DNA of 64,000 nt from Aquirufa ecclesiirivi (lineage in GTDB: Bacteria > Bacteroidota > Bacteroidia > Cytophagales > Spirosomataceae). The position numbers and the translations under genes were made by a program. This document shows, in pieces, positions 37,003 to 46,802 of this stretch. The notes below the pieces were generated by a model. The model made no database searches. It saw nothing but the letters and a program-made list of their open reading frames with translations, and was not told the DNA's origin. Position 1 is the stretch's first letter; each line of letters opens with the position of its first letter. Location: NCBI RefSeq assembly GCF_011250515.1, contig NZ_JAANOP010000010.1:45366-109365 (forward strand), given 5' to 3'.

Positions 37003-38232
37003 ATGATTCATCGACGACAATTTCTACAATCTTCCTCCCTAGCTTTATTGGCACCTAGTATATTAACCCAATCCAACCCTTCCTTACTTCCTCTCTCCTT
37101 TAATCCAATTGGTTTGGAAGAAAGAAAACAAAGGATAGAAAAGGCTCAAACTTTATTACTAAAAAATAAAATGAGGGCTTTGATTTTGGATGCAGGTACG
37201 AGCATGGAATATTTCACTGGAATTAAATGGTACCCTAGTGAAAGATCTTTGTTGGCCATCATTCCTGACCGAGGAGAAATAAGTTTTATTTGCCCGGCCT
37301 TTGAAGAAGATCGATTTCAAGAAATAAATGTCATTAGCCAACAAGTCCGTACTTGGGAGGAGCATGAAAATCCTTTCGCCATGACGATTCAATGGTTGAA
37401 AGATCAAGGAATTCGCTCTGGAAAATTAGCGATCGAAGAAAGAACTCGATTTTTCATCTTTGATGGATTAAGGAAAGCGGGGGCTACTTTTCAACTTGTC
37501 AGTGGTGATCCTATAAGTATTCCTTGTCGCATTATAAAGTCTCCAGCAGAAATAGCTTTAATGCAAAGAGCAAATGATATCACAGTGGAAGCAATCAAAG
37601 CTGGTATGGCAAGTTTAAAAGAAGGTATGACACCTGTGGAGGTTGCTACCAAAATTGCTCAAGTACACAGGAGCCAAGGGGCGGTACATGATTTTGCTTT
37701 GGTGAATATGGGTGTAGCTACTTCCTATCCTCATGGAAGCAATAAACCCCAAATTTTAAAACAAGGGGATGTCGTATTAATGGATGTAGGGTGTGTGGTT
37801 GGAGGATATAGCTCAGATATCACCCGAACTATTGTTTTTGGAAAACCGACCGAAAAACAAAGGAAAATTTGGGATTTAGAGAAAAAATCACAGGCTGCTG
37901 GTTTTGCTGCGGCACAATTAGGTCGCCCCTGTGAAGAAGTAGACAGAGCGTCCCGAAAAGTTTTGGAAGATGCAGGGTTTGGTCCTGGTTATCGACTACC
38001 GGGTTTACCTCATCGAACGGGACATGGAATTGGCATGAATGGACATGAATGGGGAAATATGGTAAAAGGAAATAAAGATCCATTGCAAGTAGGGATGTGT
38101 TTCAGTATTGAACCAACTATTGCCATTCCGGGTGAATTTGGGATTCGACTAGAAGATTGTGTGTATATGACTCAGGATGGTCCTCGCTGGTTTTCTCAAC
38201 CTAGTCCGTCCGTTGATATTCCATTTCAATAA
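37003..38232 (+). CDS. Tat-exported M24-family Xaa-Pro peptidase
   Basis: A 409-residue protein with a twin-arginine leader (HRRQFLQSSSLALLAPS). The M24 pita-bread domain carries all five metal ligands: Asp in LMDVGCVVGGYSSDITRT (two Asp), His in HRTGHGIGMNGHEWG, Glu in FSIEPTIAIPG and Glu in RLEDCVYMT. It should remove an N-terminal residue before proline, or act as a related prolidase, outside the cytoplasm with two manganese or cobalt ions. It diverges from the susC-like gene and ends before the G-rich repeat region. Confidence 0.9.
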   Translation: MIHRRQFLQSSSLALLAPSILTQSNPSLLPLSFNPIGLEERKQRIEKAQTLLLKNKMRALILDAGTSMEYFTGIKWYPSERSLLAIIPDRGEISFICPAFEEDRFQEINVISQQVRTWEEHENPFAMTIQWLKDQGIRSGKLAIEERTRFFIFDGLRKAGATFQLVSGDPISIPCRIIKSPAEIALMQRANDITVEAIKAGMASLKEGMTPVEVATKIAQVHRSQGAVHDFALVNMGVATSYPHGSNKPQILKQGDVVLMDVGCVVGGYSSDITRTIVFGKPTEKQRKIWDLEKKSQAAGFAAAQLGRPCEEVDRASRKVLEDAGFGPGYRLPGLPHRTGHGIGMNGHEWGNMVKGNKDPLQVGMCFSIEPTIAIPGEFGIRLEDCVYMTQDGPRWFSQPSPSVDIPFQ

Positions 38233-38364
38233 TTAAACAATTTTCTAAGTAACTGTTTTATAAATATTGAGTTTTCTTTTTACTATAACCTATTTAGTAT
38301 GAAAAGGTGTAGTATCTTGGGATTAATGAATTGATTGAGAGGTAGTTTGGGTTGGAAAAAATTA

Positions 38365-38455
38365 GGGTGAGGGTGAGGGTGAGGGTACGGTGAGGGTGAC
38401 GGTGAGGGTAACGGTGAGGGTAACTGTGAGGGTAACTGTGAGGGTAACTGTGAGG
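38365..38455 (+). repeat. G-rich 6/12-base minisatellite with G-quadruplex potential
   Basis: It begins with GGGTGAGGGTGAGGG (GGG runs at 38365, 38371, 38377, 38383 with TGA loops) and continues with about six 12-base units of GTGAGGGTAAC(T/G). The first four GGG runs fit a three-layer G-quadruplex on the plus strand. It lies between the M24 peptidase and the convergent ABC ATPase gene. The minus-strand ORF across it encodes only Pro/Ser/His repeats and is not called. Confidence 0.8.
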
Positions 38456-38457
38456 GT

Positions 38458-38490
38458 AGATTTGACAACTTTCAAAAAGTTGTCAAATCT
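38458..38490. terminator. long inverted repeat between convergent genes
   Basis: AGATTTGACAACTT and AAGTTGTCAAATCT form a perfect 14-bp stem with a five-base loop. No T run follows on either side, so it may be a weak bidirectional terminator or a protein site. A partial third arm (GTGTCAAATCT) follows at 38506-38516. Confidence 0.5.
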
Positions 38491-38581
38491 AAGTGGCAAA
38501 CCTAAGTGTCAAATCTAATCCTCTCCCTCCAAAATCCACATGAATATCTTGATAATCTAAATCAATTGACTGATAAATAGA

Positions 38582-40009
38582 CTAAAGCATATTCTTTCTT
38601 TGGGTAACACAGCTAGGCACATCCTGTTCATAATGAGAAACATATAGTAAGGTGAATTCGTCTTGTTCTGACATAAAGTCCAACAATTCTTTGACATGCC
38701 GTATTTGTTCTTCATCCAAGCCCTGACAAGGTTCATCCAAAATCAATAAGGGGGGATTCTTCACTAAGGCCCGGGTCAATAATACCAATCGCTGTTCTCC
38801 CGTCGAAATCTGTTGGAAATTCCTTTCACACAAATGCGCCAATCCCATTACCTCCATCCATGCCTCCACCCTTCCGCTTTGGTCCACACTCATTCTCTTC
38901 CCCAAGCCCATGATGTCAAATAACCCAGATGATATGACCTCCCTCACAGTACCCGGTGCTCGAAAATACAAATGCAATTCAGGACTTACATAACCTATGC
39001 GTTTCTTGATATCCCAAATACTCTCACCACTGCCTCGTTTCTTATCAAATAAGAGCAAGTTTTGAGCATAAGCCTGCGGATTATCCGCCGAAATCAAACT
39101 TAACATTGTGGATTTCCCTGCTCCATTTGGTCCCGAAATCAACCATTTATCACCTTGCTTTACTTCCCAATTAAATCCTGTCAAAACTAACTTTTCTCCG
39201 TACTTAACCCGTACATCTTTCATTTGAATGGCCCATTGGAATGAAGGAAAAACTTCTTTCGTCGTACTCAGCTCCTTTAGTTTAGCTTTCCAATCATCCA
39301 CCCTAGATTTGATAAAAAGCTGTTTTCGCTGTTCATAAGCTTGTTTGTCCCCTTGCCAAATAGATTGCCCAGCCTCTAATACCATGATATGAGTCACCGT
39401 TTCGGGTAATTCCATGGCTGAACTAATCAAAATAAAATGAATACCTAACTCAGGTAATTTGGCCAAACACTGACTTAATATTTCTCGACCTTGAGCATCT
39501 AATCCTAAAAATGGATTATCTAAGATCAGCCAATCAGGTTGTTTTAATAAGGCCTTCACCAATTGCAATCGCTTATTTTCACCATTTGACAATTGAATCA
39601 AGGGCTTGTTGGCCAATGCTGCTAAATGAAAGACATCTAACCACGCATTAATTGCAACAGAATCTTCCTCTGCCAGCTCTTCCAAAATGGTATAGGCATC
39701 CTCTGAATCTTGTGAATTAAAGCGTTGCTGTAGATAAAAATCAGATACATTGCTACGGTTCTTAAAACGATGCTGCTGCTCAATCCAGTACACTTTTGAG
39801 CTAGGTGAGCCATCTTGAAAAAAGCTAACTGTTCCTTTTCGAAATAATCTACCTGTCAAGGCTTTCGCTAAAGTCGTTTTTCCAGCACCCATCGAACCAA
39901 CAATAGCCCAATGCTGCCCCTCCAATACTTGAAAGCTAATATCACTCAATACTTGAGTACTCCCATAAGAAGCACTCAAATGTTGAATATCGGCTAAAAT
40001 CTTTGCCAT
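38582..40009 (-). CDS. double ATP-binding cassette protein (ModF-like)
   Basis: About 475 residues from ATG 40009, one base after the acs stop; the longer frame from 40042 overlaps acs. Two ABC ATPase domains: Walker A GSMGAGKTTLAKAL and GPNGAGKSTMLSL, signatures LSNGENKRLQLV and STGEQRLVLL. Walker B of domain 1 is LILDNPFLGLD, with Asn where the catalytic Glu is expected; domain 2 has LILDEPCQGLD. No membrane helix and no permease gene nearby. This matches the ModF/PhrA-like soluble group, whose role is not settled. It is probably cotranscribed with acs. Confidence 0.82.
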   Translation of the reverse strand: MAKILADIQHLSASYGSTQVLSDISFQVLEGQHWAIVGSMGAGKTTLAKALTGRLFRKGTVSFFQDGSPSSKVYWIEQQHRFKNRSNVSDFYLQQRFNSQDSEDAYTILEELAEEDSVAINAWLDVFHLAALANKPLIQLSNGENKRLQLVKALLKQPDWLILDNPFLGLDAQGREILSQCLAKLPELGIHFILISSAMELPETVTHIMVLEAGQSIWQGDKQAYEQRKQLFIKSRVDDWKAKLKELSTTKEVFPSFQWAIQMKDVRVKYGEKLVLTGFNWEVKQGDKWLISGPNGAGKSTMLSLISADNPQAYAQNLLLFDKKRGSGESIWDIKKRIGYVSPELHLYFRAPGTVREVISSGLFDIMGLGKRMSVDQSGRVEAWMEVMGLAHLCERNFQQISTGEQRLVLLTRALVKNPPLLILDEPCQGLDEEQIRHVKELLDFMSEQDEFTLLYVSHYEQDVPSCVTQRKNML

Positions 40010-40010
40010 A

Positions 40011-41918
40011 CTAAAGCCTCTCCTCCTTGATTTTGTCCACAACTGAAGGATCTAATAAAGTGGACGTATCCCCCAAATTATTGATATCTCCTTCCGCTAT
40101 TTTTCGCAAAATCCGGCGCATGATTTTTCCTGAACGTGTCTTAGGTAAACCCGTCACAAATTGAATTTTATCTGGTCTGGCAATGGCTCCAATAATCTGA
40201 CTAACCGTAGCCGCAATGTCTTTACGTGCCATCACAGGATCCTTGGGCGTTGAAGCCATAATGACATAAGCATAAATGCCTTGCCCTTTAATATCGTGTG
40301 GGTAACCCACCACGGCTGATTCAATGACATCCGTAAACATATTGATGGCATTTTCCACTTCAGCCGTCCCAATGCGATGGCCTGAAATATTCATCACATC
40401 ATCTACTCGACCAGTAATGCGGTAATTCCCATCCTCGTCGCGCATACAACCATCACCCGTAAAATACAAGTTCTCATAAGTAGCAAAATAGTTGGTCCGA
40501 CAACGCTCGTGATCTCCATAAGTAGTCCTTAAAATTCCCGGCCAAGGAAACTTAATGCAAAGATTTCCTGAAACACCATTACCTATTATTTCCTCCCCTT
40601 TTTCATCAACCAAAATGGGCTGCACTCCTGGTAATGGCAATGTCGCATAACATGGTTTAGTCGGAGTAATATTAGCCAAGGGAGAAATCAAAATACCTCC
40701 CGTTTCAGTTTGCCACCAGGTATCCACGATCGGACAATTCCCTTTTCCAATATGTTCATTATACCAATTCCACGCCTCCTCATTAATCGGTTCTCCTACC
40801 GATCCCAAAACACGTAAACTACTTAAATCTTTGTCTTTGACATAATCCAATCCAAACTGCATTAAGGAACGAATTGCCGTAGGAGCTGTATATAAAATAT
40901 TGACATCATGCTTATCGACAATATCCCAAAAACGACCTGCATCTGGGTAAGTCGGAATACCTTCAAAAATCAAACTAGTTGCTCCCTGAATCAATGGTCC
41001 ATAAACAATGTAAGAATGGCCCGTAATCCAACCAATATCTGCAGTACAGAAATACATTTCCCCAGGCTGATATTGAAAAATATTTTGAAAAGTATATGCC
41101 GTAAAGACCATATAGCCTCCACATGTATGCACCACACCCTTAGGCTTACCTGTTGACCCTGAGGTATATAGGATAAACAAAGGATCTTCAGCATCCATTT
41201 CTTCGGCTAGACAATCCGTCAATCCTAAGCTACGCATACGATCCATTTCTGAGTTCCAAAAAAGATCGCGGCCTTTGATCATACTTACGGGCGACTTAGA
41301 TCGCTCCAGTACTAACACCTTTTTCACACAAGGACAAGAGATAATAGCCTCGTCCATGATGTGTTTTAGGAAAATCTCTTTATTGCCCCGATGTGAACCA
41401 TCGGCAGTAATGACCATGGAACACTGTGCATCTTGAATACGGTCGGCAATAGACTGTGCTGAAAACCCTCCAAACACCACCGAATGTATCGCACCAATAC
41501 GCGCACAAGCTAAAACCGCTATGGCCAATTCTGGTACCATAGGCATGTATAAACAAATCCTATCCCCTTTCTTCGCACCATTTTGTTTTAGAACATTCGC
41601 AAATGTGCATACTTCTTGATGCAATTCTCGATAGGTATAAGTTCTATTCGCTTCATTGGGGTCATTGGATTCCCACACGATGGCAGGCTGATCGGCTTTA
41701 TCGGCCAAATGTCGATCTAAGCAATTTTCAGTAATGTTCAAAGTAGCACCTTGATACCAGGCTATTTTAGGCTCTTTGAAATTCCAATCTAAAACTTTAT
41801 TCCATTTTTTCTTCCAAACAAAATTTTCAGCTATTTCACCCCAAAATCCCTCTGGATTTTCGACACTATATTGGTACGCTTTTTCGTATTCTTCAAAATT
41901 TTCTACTTGTAATTTCAT
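40011..41918 (-). CDS. acs: acetate--CoA ligase (AMP-forming)
   Basis: A 635-residue enzyme of full normal length. It carries the adenylate-forming motifs YTSGSTGKPKGVVHT, the acetyl-pocket region WWQTETGGILISP, YFTGDGCMRDEDGNYRITGRVDDVMNISGHR and the C-terminal PKTRSGKIMRRILRKIA, whose Lys is the acetylation target in known enzymes. It turns acetate, ATP and CoA into acetyl-CoA in the cytoplasm. The MFS carrier and small membrane protein upstream on the same strand suggest uptake of acetate or a related monocarboxylate. Confidence 0.95.
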   Translation of the reverse strand: MKLQVENFEEYEKAYQYSVENPEGFWGEIAENFVWKKKWNKVLDWNFKEPKIAWYQGATLNITENCLDRHLADKADQPAIVWESNDPNEANRTYTYRELHQEVCTFANVLKQNGAKKGDRICLYMPMVPELAIAVLACARIGAIHSVVFGGFSAQSIADRIQDAQCSMVITADGSHRGNKEIFLKHIMDEAIISCPCVKKVLVLERSKSPVSMIKGRDLFWNSEMDRMRSLGLTDCLAEEMDAEDPLFILYTSGSTGKPKGVVHTCGGYMVFTAYTFQNIFQYQPGEMYFCTADIGWITGHSYIVYGPLIQGATSLIFEGIPTYPDAGRFWDIVDKHDVNILYTAPTAIRSLMQFGLDYVKDKDLSSLRVLGSVGEPINEEAWNWYNEHIGKGNCPIVDTWWQTETGGILISPLANITPTKPCYATLPLPGVQPILVDEKGEEIIGNGVSGNLCIKFPWPGILRTTYGDHERCRTNYFATYENLYFTGDGCMRDEDGNYRITGRVDDVMNISGHRIGTAEVENAINMFTDVIESAVVGYPHDIKGQGIYAYVIMASTPKDPVMARKDIAATVSQIIGAIARPDKIQFVTGLPKTRSGKIMRRILRKIAEGDINNLGDTSTLLDPSVVDKIKEERL

Positions 41919-41936
41919 GCGGATTTTGTTTTTAAT

Positions 41937-42155
41937 CTATAATTCATATTCGTTTTGTAAGGCATAAAGACCAAATACACACATCCCACCGGTGATGATG
42001 GGTGATAATATAAAGGTGTAAATGATGGCGGGAACTAAACTCTCCATGTCGCCTTTCGCAAACAAGGGAATCGCTTGCTCAACAATCAAAAAATAAGCTG
42101 CGGCAATTCCCAATAGGATCCAAATAGCCCCAGCTATACGTCTAATGTTATTCAT
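41937..42155 (-). CDS. small membrane protein (DUF6814-like)
   Basis: About 72 residues from the ATG at 42155 (MNNIRRIAGAIWILLGIAAAYF), which begins two bases after the MFS stop; in-frame starts further upstream would overlap the MFS gene. Two transmembrane helices (about 7-24 and 43-63). Small proteins of this kind sit beside MFS and acs genes in Bacteroidota and may be an accessory subunit of the carrier. That role is inference. Confidence 0.7.
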   Translation of the reverse strand: MNNIRRIAGAIWILLGIAAAYFLIVEQAIPLFAKGDMESLVPAIIYTFILSPIITGGMCVFGLYALQNEYEL

Positions 42156-42156
42156 C

Positions 42157-43749
42157 TCAATCATTGATCTCTCGATCTTTTCCGTTAATGTATAATAATC
42201 CAATCACAAAACAGACCCCACCTATGATGATAGGATACCATAAACCTTCTAAATAAGGCTTTGCATAAGGCAGGCTTTGTCCTGCTGCTGCGGCAACTTC
42301 ATTCGCTGTATTCGCTTTGGCAGCCAAATAAGTGGCTACCGCCGGAAGTAATCCACCAAAAATACCATTCCCTATGTGGTATGGTAAAGACATGGATGTA
42401 TATCGAATGGCCGTAGGAAACATTTCAACCAAGAAAGCAGCTATAGGCCCATACACCATGGTCACATACAATACTTGTATAAAAACCAGCAATATCAACA
42501 TCCAAAATGCGTGCTGACCCACATGAACTGTTTTTTTCAATACGGCTTTTTCTCTTTGAATGGATGGCAAATGAGACACTTTTTCTGTCTTTTCCTCCAA
42601 TAATTGCGTTCCATCTGTATAGCTATATATGGTGCGCGTCACCTTAGATAAGGTTACGGTTCCATCGATCATGTGATAATCCGTTTGAACTTGACGTGAA
42701 TTCGCTTTCTCCGTCTTTAAATTAACATCGGCGAGCTCATACATGGCCTGATAGATTGGACGGTAGGTACAAATTGCAATGAGCATACCTGCCAACATGA
42801 TACCTTTACGACCAATCTTATCGGATAACCATCCAAAAAATATAAAGAATCCCGTACCTGCTGCTAAAGAAATAGCAATAATGTAATTGCTTTGTTCAAA
42901 TTCAATATTCGCTACTTTTTGAAGAAATGAAAGGGCATAAAATTGACCCGTATACCAAACAACCCCTTGTCCCATGGTGGCGCCAAAAAGAGCTAACAGC
43001 ACAAACTTGAAATTCAATTTCTTCCCAAAAGATTCTTTCAAGGGATTCGCCACAATCTTACCTTCTTGTTTAGCTTGGGCAAACAAGGGAGATTCATCCA
43101 TGTTTTTACGGATGAAATAGGAAATCCCTACCATCACAATAGAAATCAAAAAAGGTATTCGCCAGCCCCAATCATTGAATGCTTCTAGGCTCATCGACTT
43201 CTTGGTGGCTAAAATCACTAACAAAGAAATGAATAAACCCAATGACGCTGTGGTTTGAATCCAGGCTGTCCTTAGACCTCGTTTATTAGGTTCTGCATGC
43301 TCTGCGACATAGGTAGCTGCCCCTCCATATTCTCCTCCCAAGGCTAATCCTTGTAATAAGCGTAAGGTTAAGACCAAGATGGGAGCTAAAAAGCCAATAC
43401 TAGAATAAGAAGGGATCAAACCAATGGCAAACGTGGAAAAACCCATGATTAAAAGGGTTACCAGGAAGGTGTATTTTCTTCCTAATAAATCCCCTAAACG
43501 ACCAAAGAATAAGGCGCCAAAAGGACGTACGACAAAACCCGCAGCAAAGGTGGCTAAGGTTGATAAAAAGGCAGCTGTAGGATTATCCGAAGGAAAAAAC
43601 TTAGTGGCTATGATGACGGACAAACTCCCAAAAATATAGAAATCGTACCATTCAATCAATGTACCTACGGAAGAGGCGGCAATTACTTTACGCAATTTAT
43701 TTCCATCAAAGCTCTCGCTTTTTTCATGTTGTAACATAGTTGTATTCAT
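42157..43749 (-). CDS. MFS transporter, metabolite:proton symporter type
   Basis: About 530 residues from ATG 43749 (MNTTMLQHEKSES); the frame upstream to 43875 is open but does not look coding. Twelve helices with the MHS-family signatures GTLIEWYDFYIFGS, RPFGALFFGRLGDLLGRKYTF and GLALGGEYGGAATYVAEHA. Between helices 8 and 9 there is an extra hydrophilic stretch of roughly 85 residues (ELADVNLKTEKANSRQ to HVGQ), which makes it longer than KgtP/ProP. Probable substrate is a small carboxylate, judged from acs downstream. Confidence 0.85.
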   Translation of the reverse strand: MNTTMLQHEKSESFDGNKLRKVIAASSVGTLIEWYDFYIFGSLSVIIATKFFPSDNPTAAFLSTLATFAAGFVVRPFGALFFGRLGDLLGRKYTFLVTLLIMGFSTFAIGLIPSYSSIGFLAPILVLTLRLLQGLALGGEYGGAATYVAEHAEPNKRGLRTAWIQTTASLGLFISLLVILATKKSMSLEAFNDWGWRIPFLISIVMVGISYFIRKNMDESPLFAQAKQEGKIVANPLKESFGKKLNFKFVLLALFGATMGQGVVWYTGQFYALSFLQKVANIEFEQSNYIIAISLAAGTGFFIFFGWLSDKIGRKGIMLAGMLIAICTYRPIYQAMYELADVNLKTEKANSRQVQTDYHMIDGTVTLSKVTRTIYSYTDGTQLLEEKTEKVSHLPSIQREKAVLKKTVHVGQHAFWMLILLVFIQVLYVTMVYGPIAAFLVEMFPTAIRYTSMSLPYHIGNGIFGGLLPAVATYLAAKANTANEVAAAAGQSLPYAKPYLEGLWYPIIIGGVCFVIGLLYINGKDREIND

Positions 43750-43881
43750 AGGTTGAAATCCATGTCTTAGCCCCACAATACCTATCACTAAAACATGAAA
43801 GTCTAAATTACTGATAATTTCATTATTTTTAGAAATCTTTAGACAATAGAATTGTAAAAAATCACTCCATACCAATTAACC

Positions 43882-45426
43882 ATGAAAAAATTAACGCTGT
43901 TTATTTATATTGTCGGGATTTGGTGCCTCAGTATCGGTCAAAATCTAGCACAAAGCCTTTTTAGAAGTACACCCGAGGCTGAGGGCGTTTCTTCTGCAGC
44001 CATCGAACAATTCATTGATTCCTTTGATGCCAAAAAACATGAACTACATTCGGTCATGATCCTTCGGCACGGAAAAGTGATCGCTGAAGCGTGGTGGAGT
44101 CCTTATGCCGCCAATTTGAAACACAGCATGTATTCGGTGTCAAAAAGCTGGACTTCCACAGCCATCGGTTTTGCCGTTGCTGAGAAAAAAATTCAAGTGA
44201 GTGATAAAGTCATGACATTTTTCCCTGAATATAGCGAACTAGCGAAGAAGCCCTACATCGCGGATTTGACCATTCAACACCTATTAACCATGTCAGTTGG
44301 GCATGAAGTAGAACCCTTGCGCGGAGTGGTAGCCACACAGAATGATTGGATAAAAGGATTCCTCTCAGCAAATATTGCACATCAACCCGGCACTAAATTC
44401 TTGTACAATACCTTAGCTACCTACATGCTTTCTGCCATCATTCAAAAAGTAAGTGGACAAAAAGTAGTGGATTACCTGAGTCCTCGACTATTCAAAACCT
44501 TGGGTATACAAGGTGTTGACTGGGAAGTGGATCCCAAAGGCATCAATACTGGAGGTTGGGGAATTCGAGTGAAAACGGAAGATATGGCCAAGCTGGGTCA
44601 ATTATACCTTCAACAAGGTAAATGGAAAGGAAAGCAAATACTTCCTGCTGCTTGGGTTGCTGAGGCTACATCCAAACATATCGACCAAGATCCTAGTGCA
44701 AGTGCAGAGAAAAGAGCCAATTCTGATTGGTTACAAGGCTATGGTTATCAGTTTTGGCGCTGTAGAAATGGGGCATTTAGAGCTGATGGAGCCTATGGAC
44801 AGTACATTGTGATGATGCCAGAACAGGATGCTGTAGTTATCATCACCTCAGAATCGCATGAATTACAAGATGATCTAAACATGGTTTGGAAGCATTTACT
44901 TCCTGCCTTCGAGAAAAAACCTTTAGCTCCAAACCTGGCAGCGCAAATCCATTTAAAAAACAAACTAGCTCACTTAGGATTAACTGCTCCCACTCAGGAC
45001 AAGGCCATGTCATCTTCAAACTGGAGTAATCCGTCGGTTCAGTTAGAAAAGAATGCATTGAATATAGAGCAAATTGGATTTCAGTTTGAGGGTAAAAAAT
45101 TAAACCTTCAATTAACAGACAATAAGCAACAAAAGCATCTAATCCCTGCTGGTCATGGAACATGGGCTTCAACAAGTACAGAAATGCCTGGGCCTTATTT
45201 ATTAAGAGCTGCTAAGGCGAATTTAGAAGGTCAATCACCTTTTAAAGTAGCATCATCCTACCGCTGGATCAATCAAAACACGTTGGAAATCACCTTACGT
45301 TTTTATGAGAGTCCTCACCATTGGGTATGGACATGTCAATTAGACCAAAGTCAATTTAAGATGGACATTAAAAACTCGTTCGATCGACTAAATACGATCA
45401 AAGTAAGCGGTAATCTGAAACTTTAA
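43882..45426 (+). CDS. secreted serine hydrolase (class C beta-lactamase family)
   Basis: A 514-residue exported protein with a signal peptide to about residue 24. The active site S-x-x-K is in MYSVSKSWTS, the Y-x-N equivalent in FLYNTLATYML, and the third motif region is RADGAYGQYIVMMP. A C-terminal beta domain of about 140 residues follows, typical of larger esterase-like members. It is probably an esterase or peptidase rather than a resistance enzyme. Its start is 132 bases from the divergent MFS start, and no partner gene is evident. Confidence 0.85.
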   Translation: MKKLTLFIYIVGIWCLSIGQNLAQSLFRSTPEAEGVSSAAIEQFIDSFDAKKHELHSVMILRHGKVIAEAWWSPYAANLKHSMYSVSKSWTSTAIGFAVAEKKIQVSDKVMTFFPEYSELAKKPYIADLTIQHLLTMSVGHEVEPLRGVVATQNDWIKGFLSANIAHQPGTKFLYNTLATYMLSAIIQKVSGQKVVDYLSPRLFKTLGIQGVDWEVDPKGINTGGWGIRVKTEDMAKLGQLYLQQGKWKGKQILPAAWVAEATSKHIDQDPSASAEKRANSDWLQGYGYQFWRCRNGAFRADGAYGQYIVMMPEQDAVVIITSESHELQDDLNMVWKHLLPAFEKKPLAPNLAAQIHLKNKLAHLGLTAPTQDKAMSSSNWSNPSVQLEKNALNIEQIGFQFEGKKLNLQLTDNKQQKHLIPAGHGTWASTSTEMPGPYLLRAAKANLEGQSPFKVASSYRWINQNTLEITLRFYESPHHWVWTCQLDQSQFKMDIKNSFDRLNTIKVSGNLKL

Positions 45427-45547
45427 CCTACGTAATACCCTACTCGTCGCAAAATAGGGAATGCCGTATAAGAATATTGAAAACTTTTTATAACATTGTA
45501 CAATAGCAAAATTATTGCAAACAAGATTCCATTTAAATCGTATATCT

Positions 45548-46576
45548 ATGTCAACTTATTTACCAAAAAACTCATCTCGTCGTCAATTTTTACTTTCGGG
45601 ATCCTTGGCCACGATGGGCCTATTTTTGGCGGGAAAAGCCAATGCTTCTTCCTTACTCTTAGCCGCTAAACCAGATTCAAAATTTGCTGGTGTACAAATT
45701 GGAGCAATAACATATTCCTACCGCAGTTTACCAGGTAGTATCGAGCAGGTATTGCAATATTGCATCGACAGTAACATTTCTGCCATTGAATTAATGGGTG
45801 ATGCGGCTGAGGATTTTGCAGGAAAGCCTAAAAACCCAAATCCAAGACCTATGATGGGGCCTCCAGCTCCTGGCCAAGCACGTCCACAAATGACGGATGA
45901 GCAAAGAGCTAAAATGGCGGCTTATCAAAAAGAAGTAGCAGAATGGAGAGCATCTGTTTCTATGGATAAGTTCAAAGAAGTGAAAAAAATGTTTGATAAA
46001 GCAGGTATTGATATTTATGCCTTCAAACCGAATGCTTTAGGACCAAACAATACCGACGCAGAAGTAGAATATGCATTAAAAGCGGCAAAGGCTTTAGGAG
46101 CAAAATCGGTAACGATTGAATTACCAACAGATCCTGCACAATCGCAGCGTTTAGGTGATTTAGGAGCTAAGCATAAAATGTACATTGGCTATCACTTACA
46201 CACTACAGCTACTGATACAGCTTGGGATGTTGCCTTAGGCCAGTCGCCATACAACTCCATGAACTTGGATTGCGGTCACTACATCGCAGCAGGAGGAAAT
46301 AATACAACGGCAAGTTTATTGAAATTAATCGAATCCAAAGCTGATCGTATTACTTCGATGCACATCAAGGATAGAAAGAACAAAGATAATGGTGGTCAAA
46401 ATCAAGTTTGGGGACAAGGAAATACGCCTTTGAAAGAGATTCTTACTTTGATGAAAGAGAAAAAATACAAATTCCCAGCTACCATCGAATTAGAATATGA
46501 TATCCCTGCTGGTTCTGATCCAGTTTCAGAAGTGAAGAAATGTGTTGCTTACGCAAAAAACATTTTGGTCGGATAG
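45548..46576 (+). CDS. Tat-exported sugar isomerase/epimerase-like TIM barrel
   Basis: About 342 residues from ATG 45548; a TTG at 45515 is in frame but unlikely. Twin-arginine leader (SRRQFLLSGSLATMGLFLAG). TIM-barrel strands with metal ligands are visible: ISAIELMGD, SVTIELPTDP, MYIGYHLHTT, MNLDCGHYIAAGG, ITSMHIKDRK and PATIELEYDIP. A Pro/Met-rich insertion (PNPRPMMGPPAPGQARPQM) lies at about residue 90. It should act on a free sugar in the periplasm. It is a single gene with its own terminator. Confidence 0.82.
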   Translation: MSTYLPKNSSRRQFLLSGSLATMGLFLAGKANASSLLLAAKPDSKFAGVQIGAITYSYRSLPGSIEQVLQYCIDSNISAIELMGDAAEDFAGKPKNPNPRPMMGPPAPGQARPQMTDEQRAKMAAYQKEVAEWRASVSMDKFKEVKKMFDKAGIDIYAFKPNALGPNNTDAEVEYALKAAKALGAKSVTIELPTDPAQSQRLGDLGAKHKMYIGYHLHTTATDTAWDVALGQSPYNSMNLDCGHYIAAGGNNTTASLLKLIESKADRITSMHIKDRKNKDNGGQNQVWGQGNTPLKEILTLMKEKKYKFPATIELEYDIPAGSDPVSEVKKCVAYAKNILVG

Positions 46577-46580
46577 AAAT

Positions 46581-46609
46581 AAAATCTGGCATGAAAAATG
46601 CCAGATTTT
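46581..46609. terminator. terminator after the TIM-barrel gene
   Basis: AAAATCTGGCAT and ATGCCAGATTTT form a perfect 12-bp stem with loop GAAAA, five bases after the stop. The outer A/T pairs give T runs in both directions. Confidence 0.8.
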
Positions 46610-46690
46610 AAAATTATAAATGGTGAATGGTAAATGGTAAATTATGCTATTTCATTTCGCTATTAAAAAAACAATCATTGAATTGAATTG

Positions 46691-46731
46691 AATAGGTGGA
46701 TAAAACGAAAGTTTTGTTCACCTATTTTTTT
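46691..46731. terminator. second hairpin terminator before nnrD
   Basis: AATAGGTGGATAAAAC and GTTTTGTTCACCTATT pair over 16 bp (two G-U pairs) around a GAAA loop, followed by seven T on the plus strand. It lies between convergent genes; the space to 46802 holds AT-rich heptamers. Confidence 0.75.
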
Positions 46732-46802
46732 AATTTAAAATTGGCAAAAACCAACCCATGGTAACACTTTTGAATCCTCCATTTACCATTCAAAACTTAC
46801 CA

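Noticed and set aside
38283..38468. Minus-strand ORF of 61 residues rich in Pro, Ser and His
   Set aside because: It only reads the G-rich minisatellite in reverse; no start context, no family and no neighbour support.
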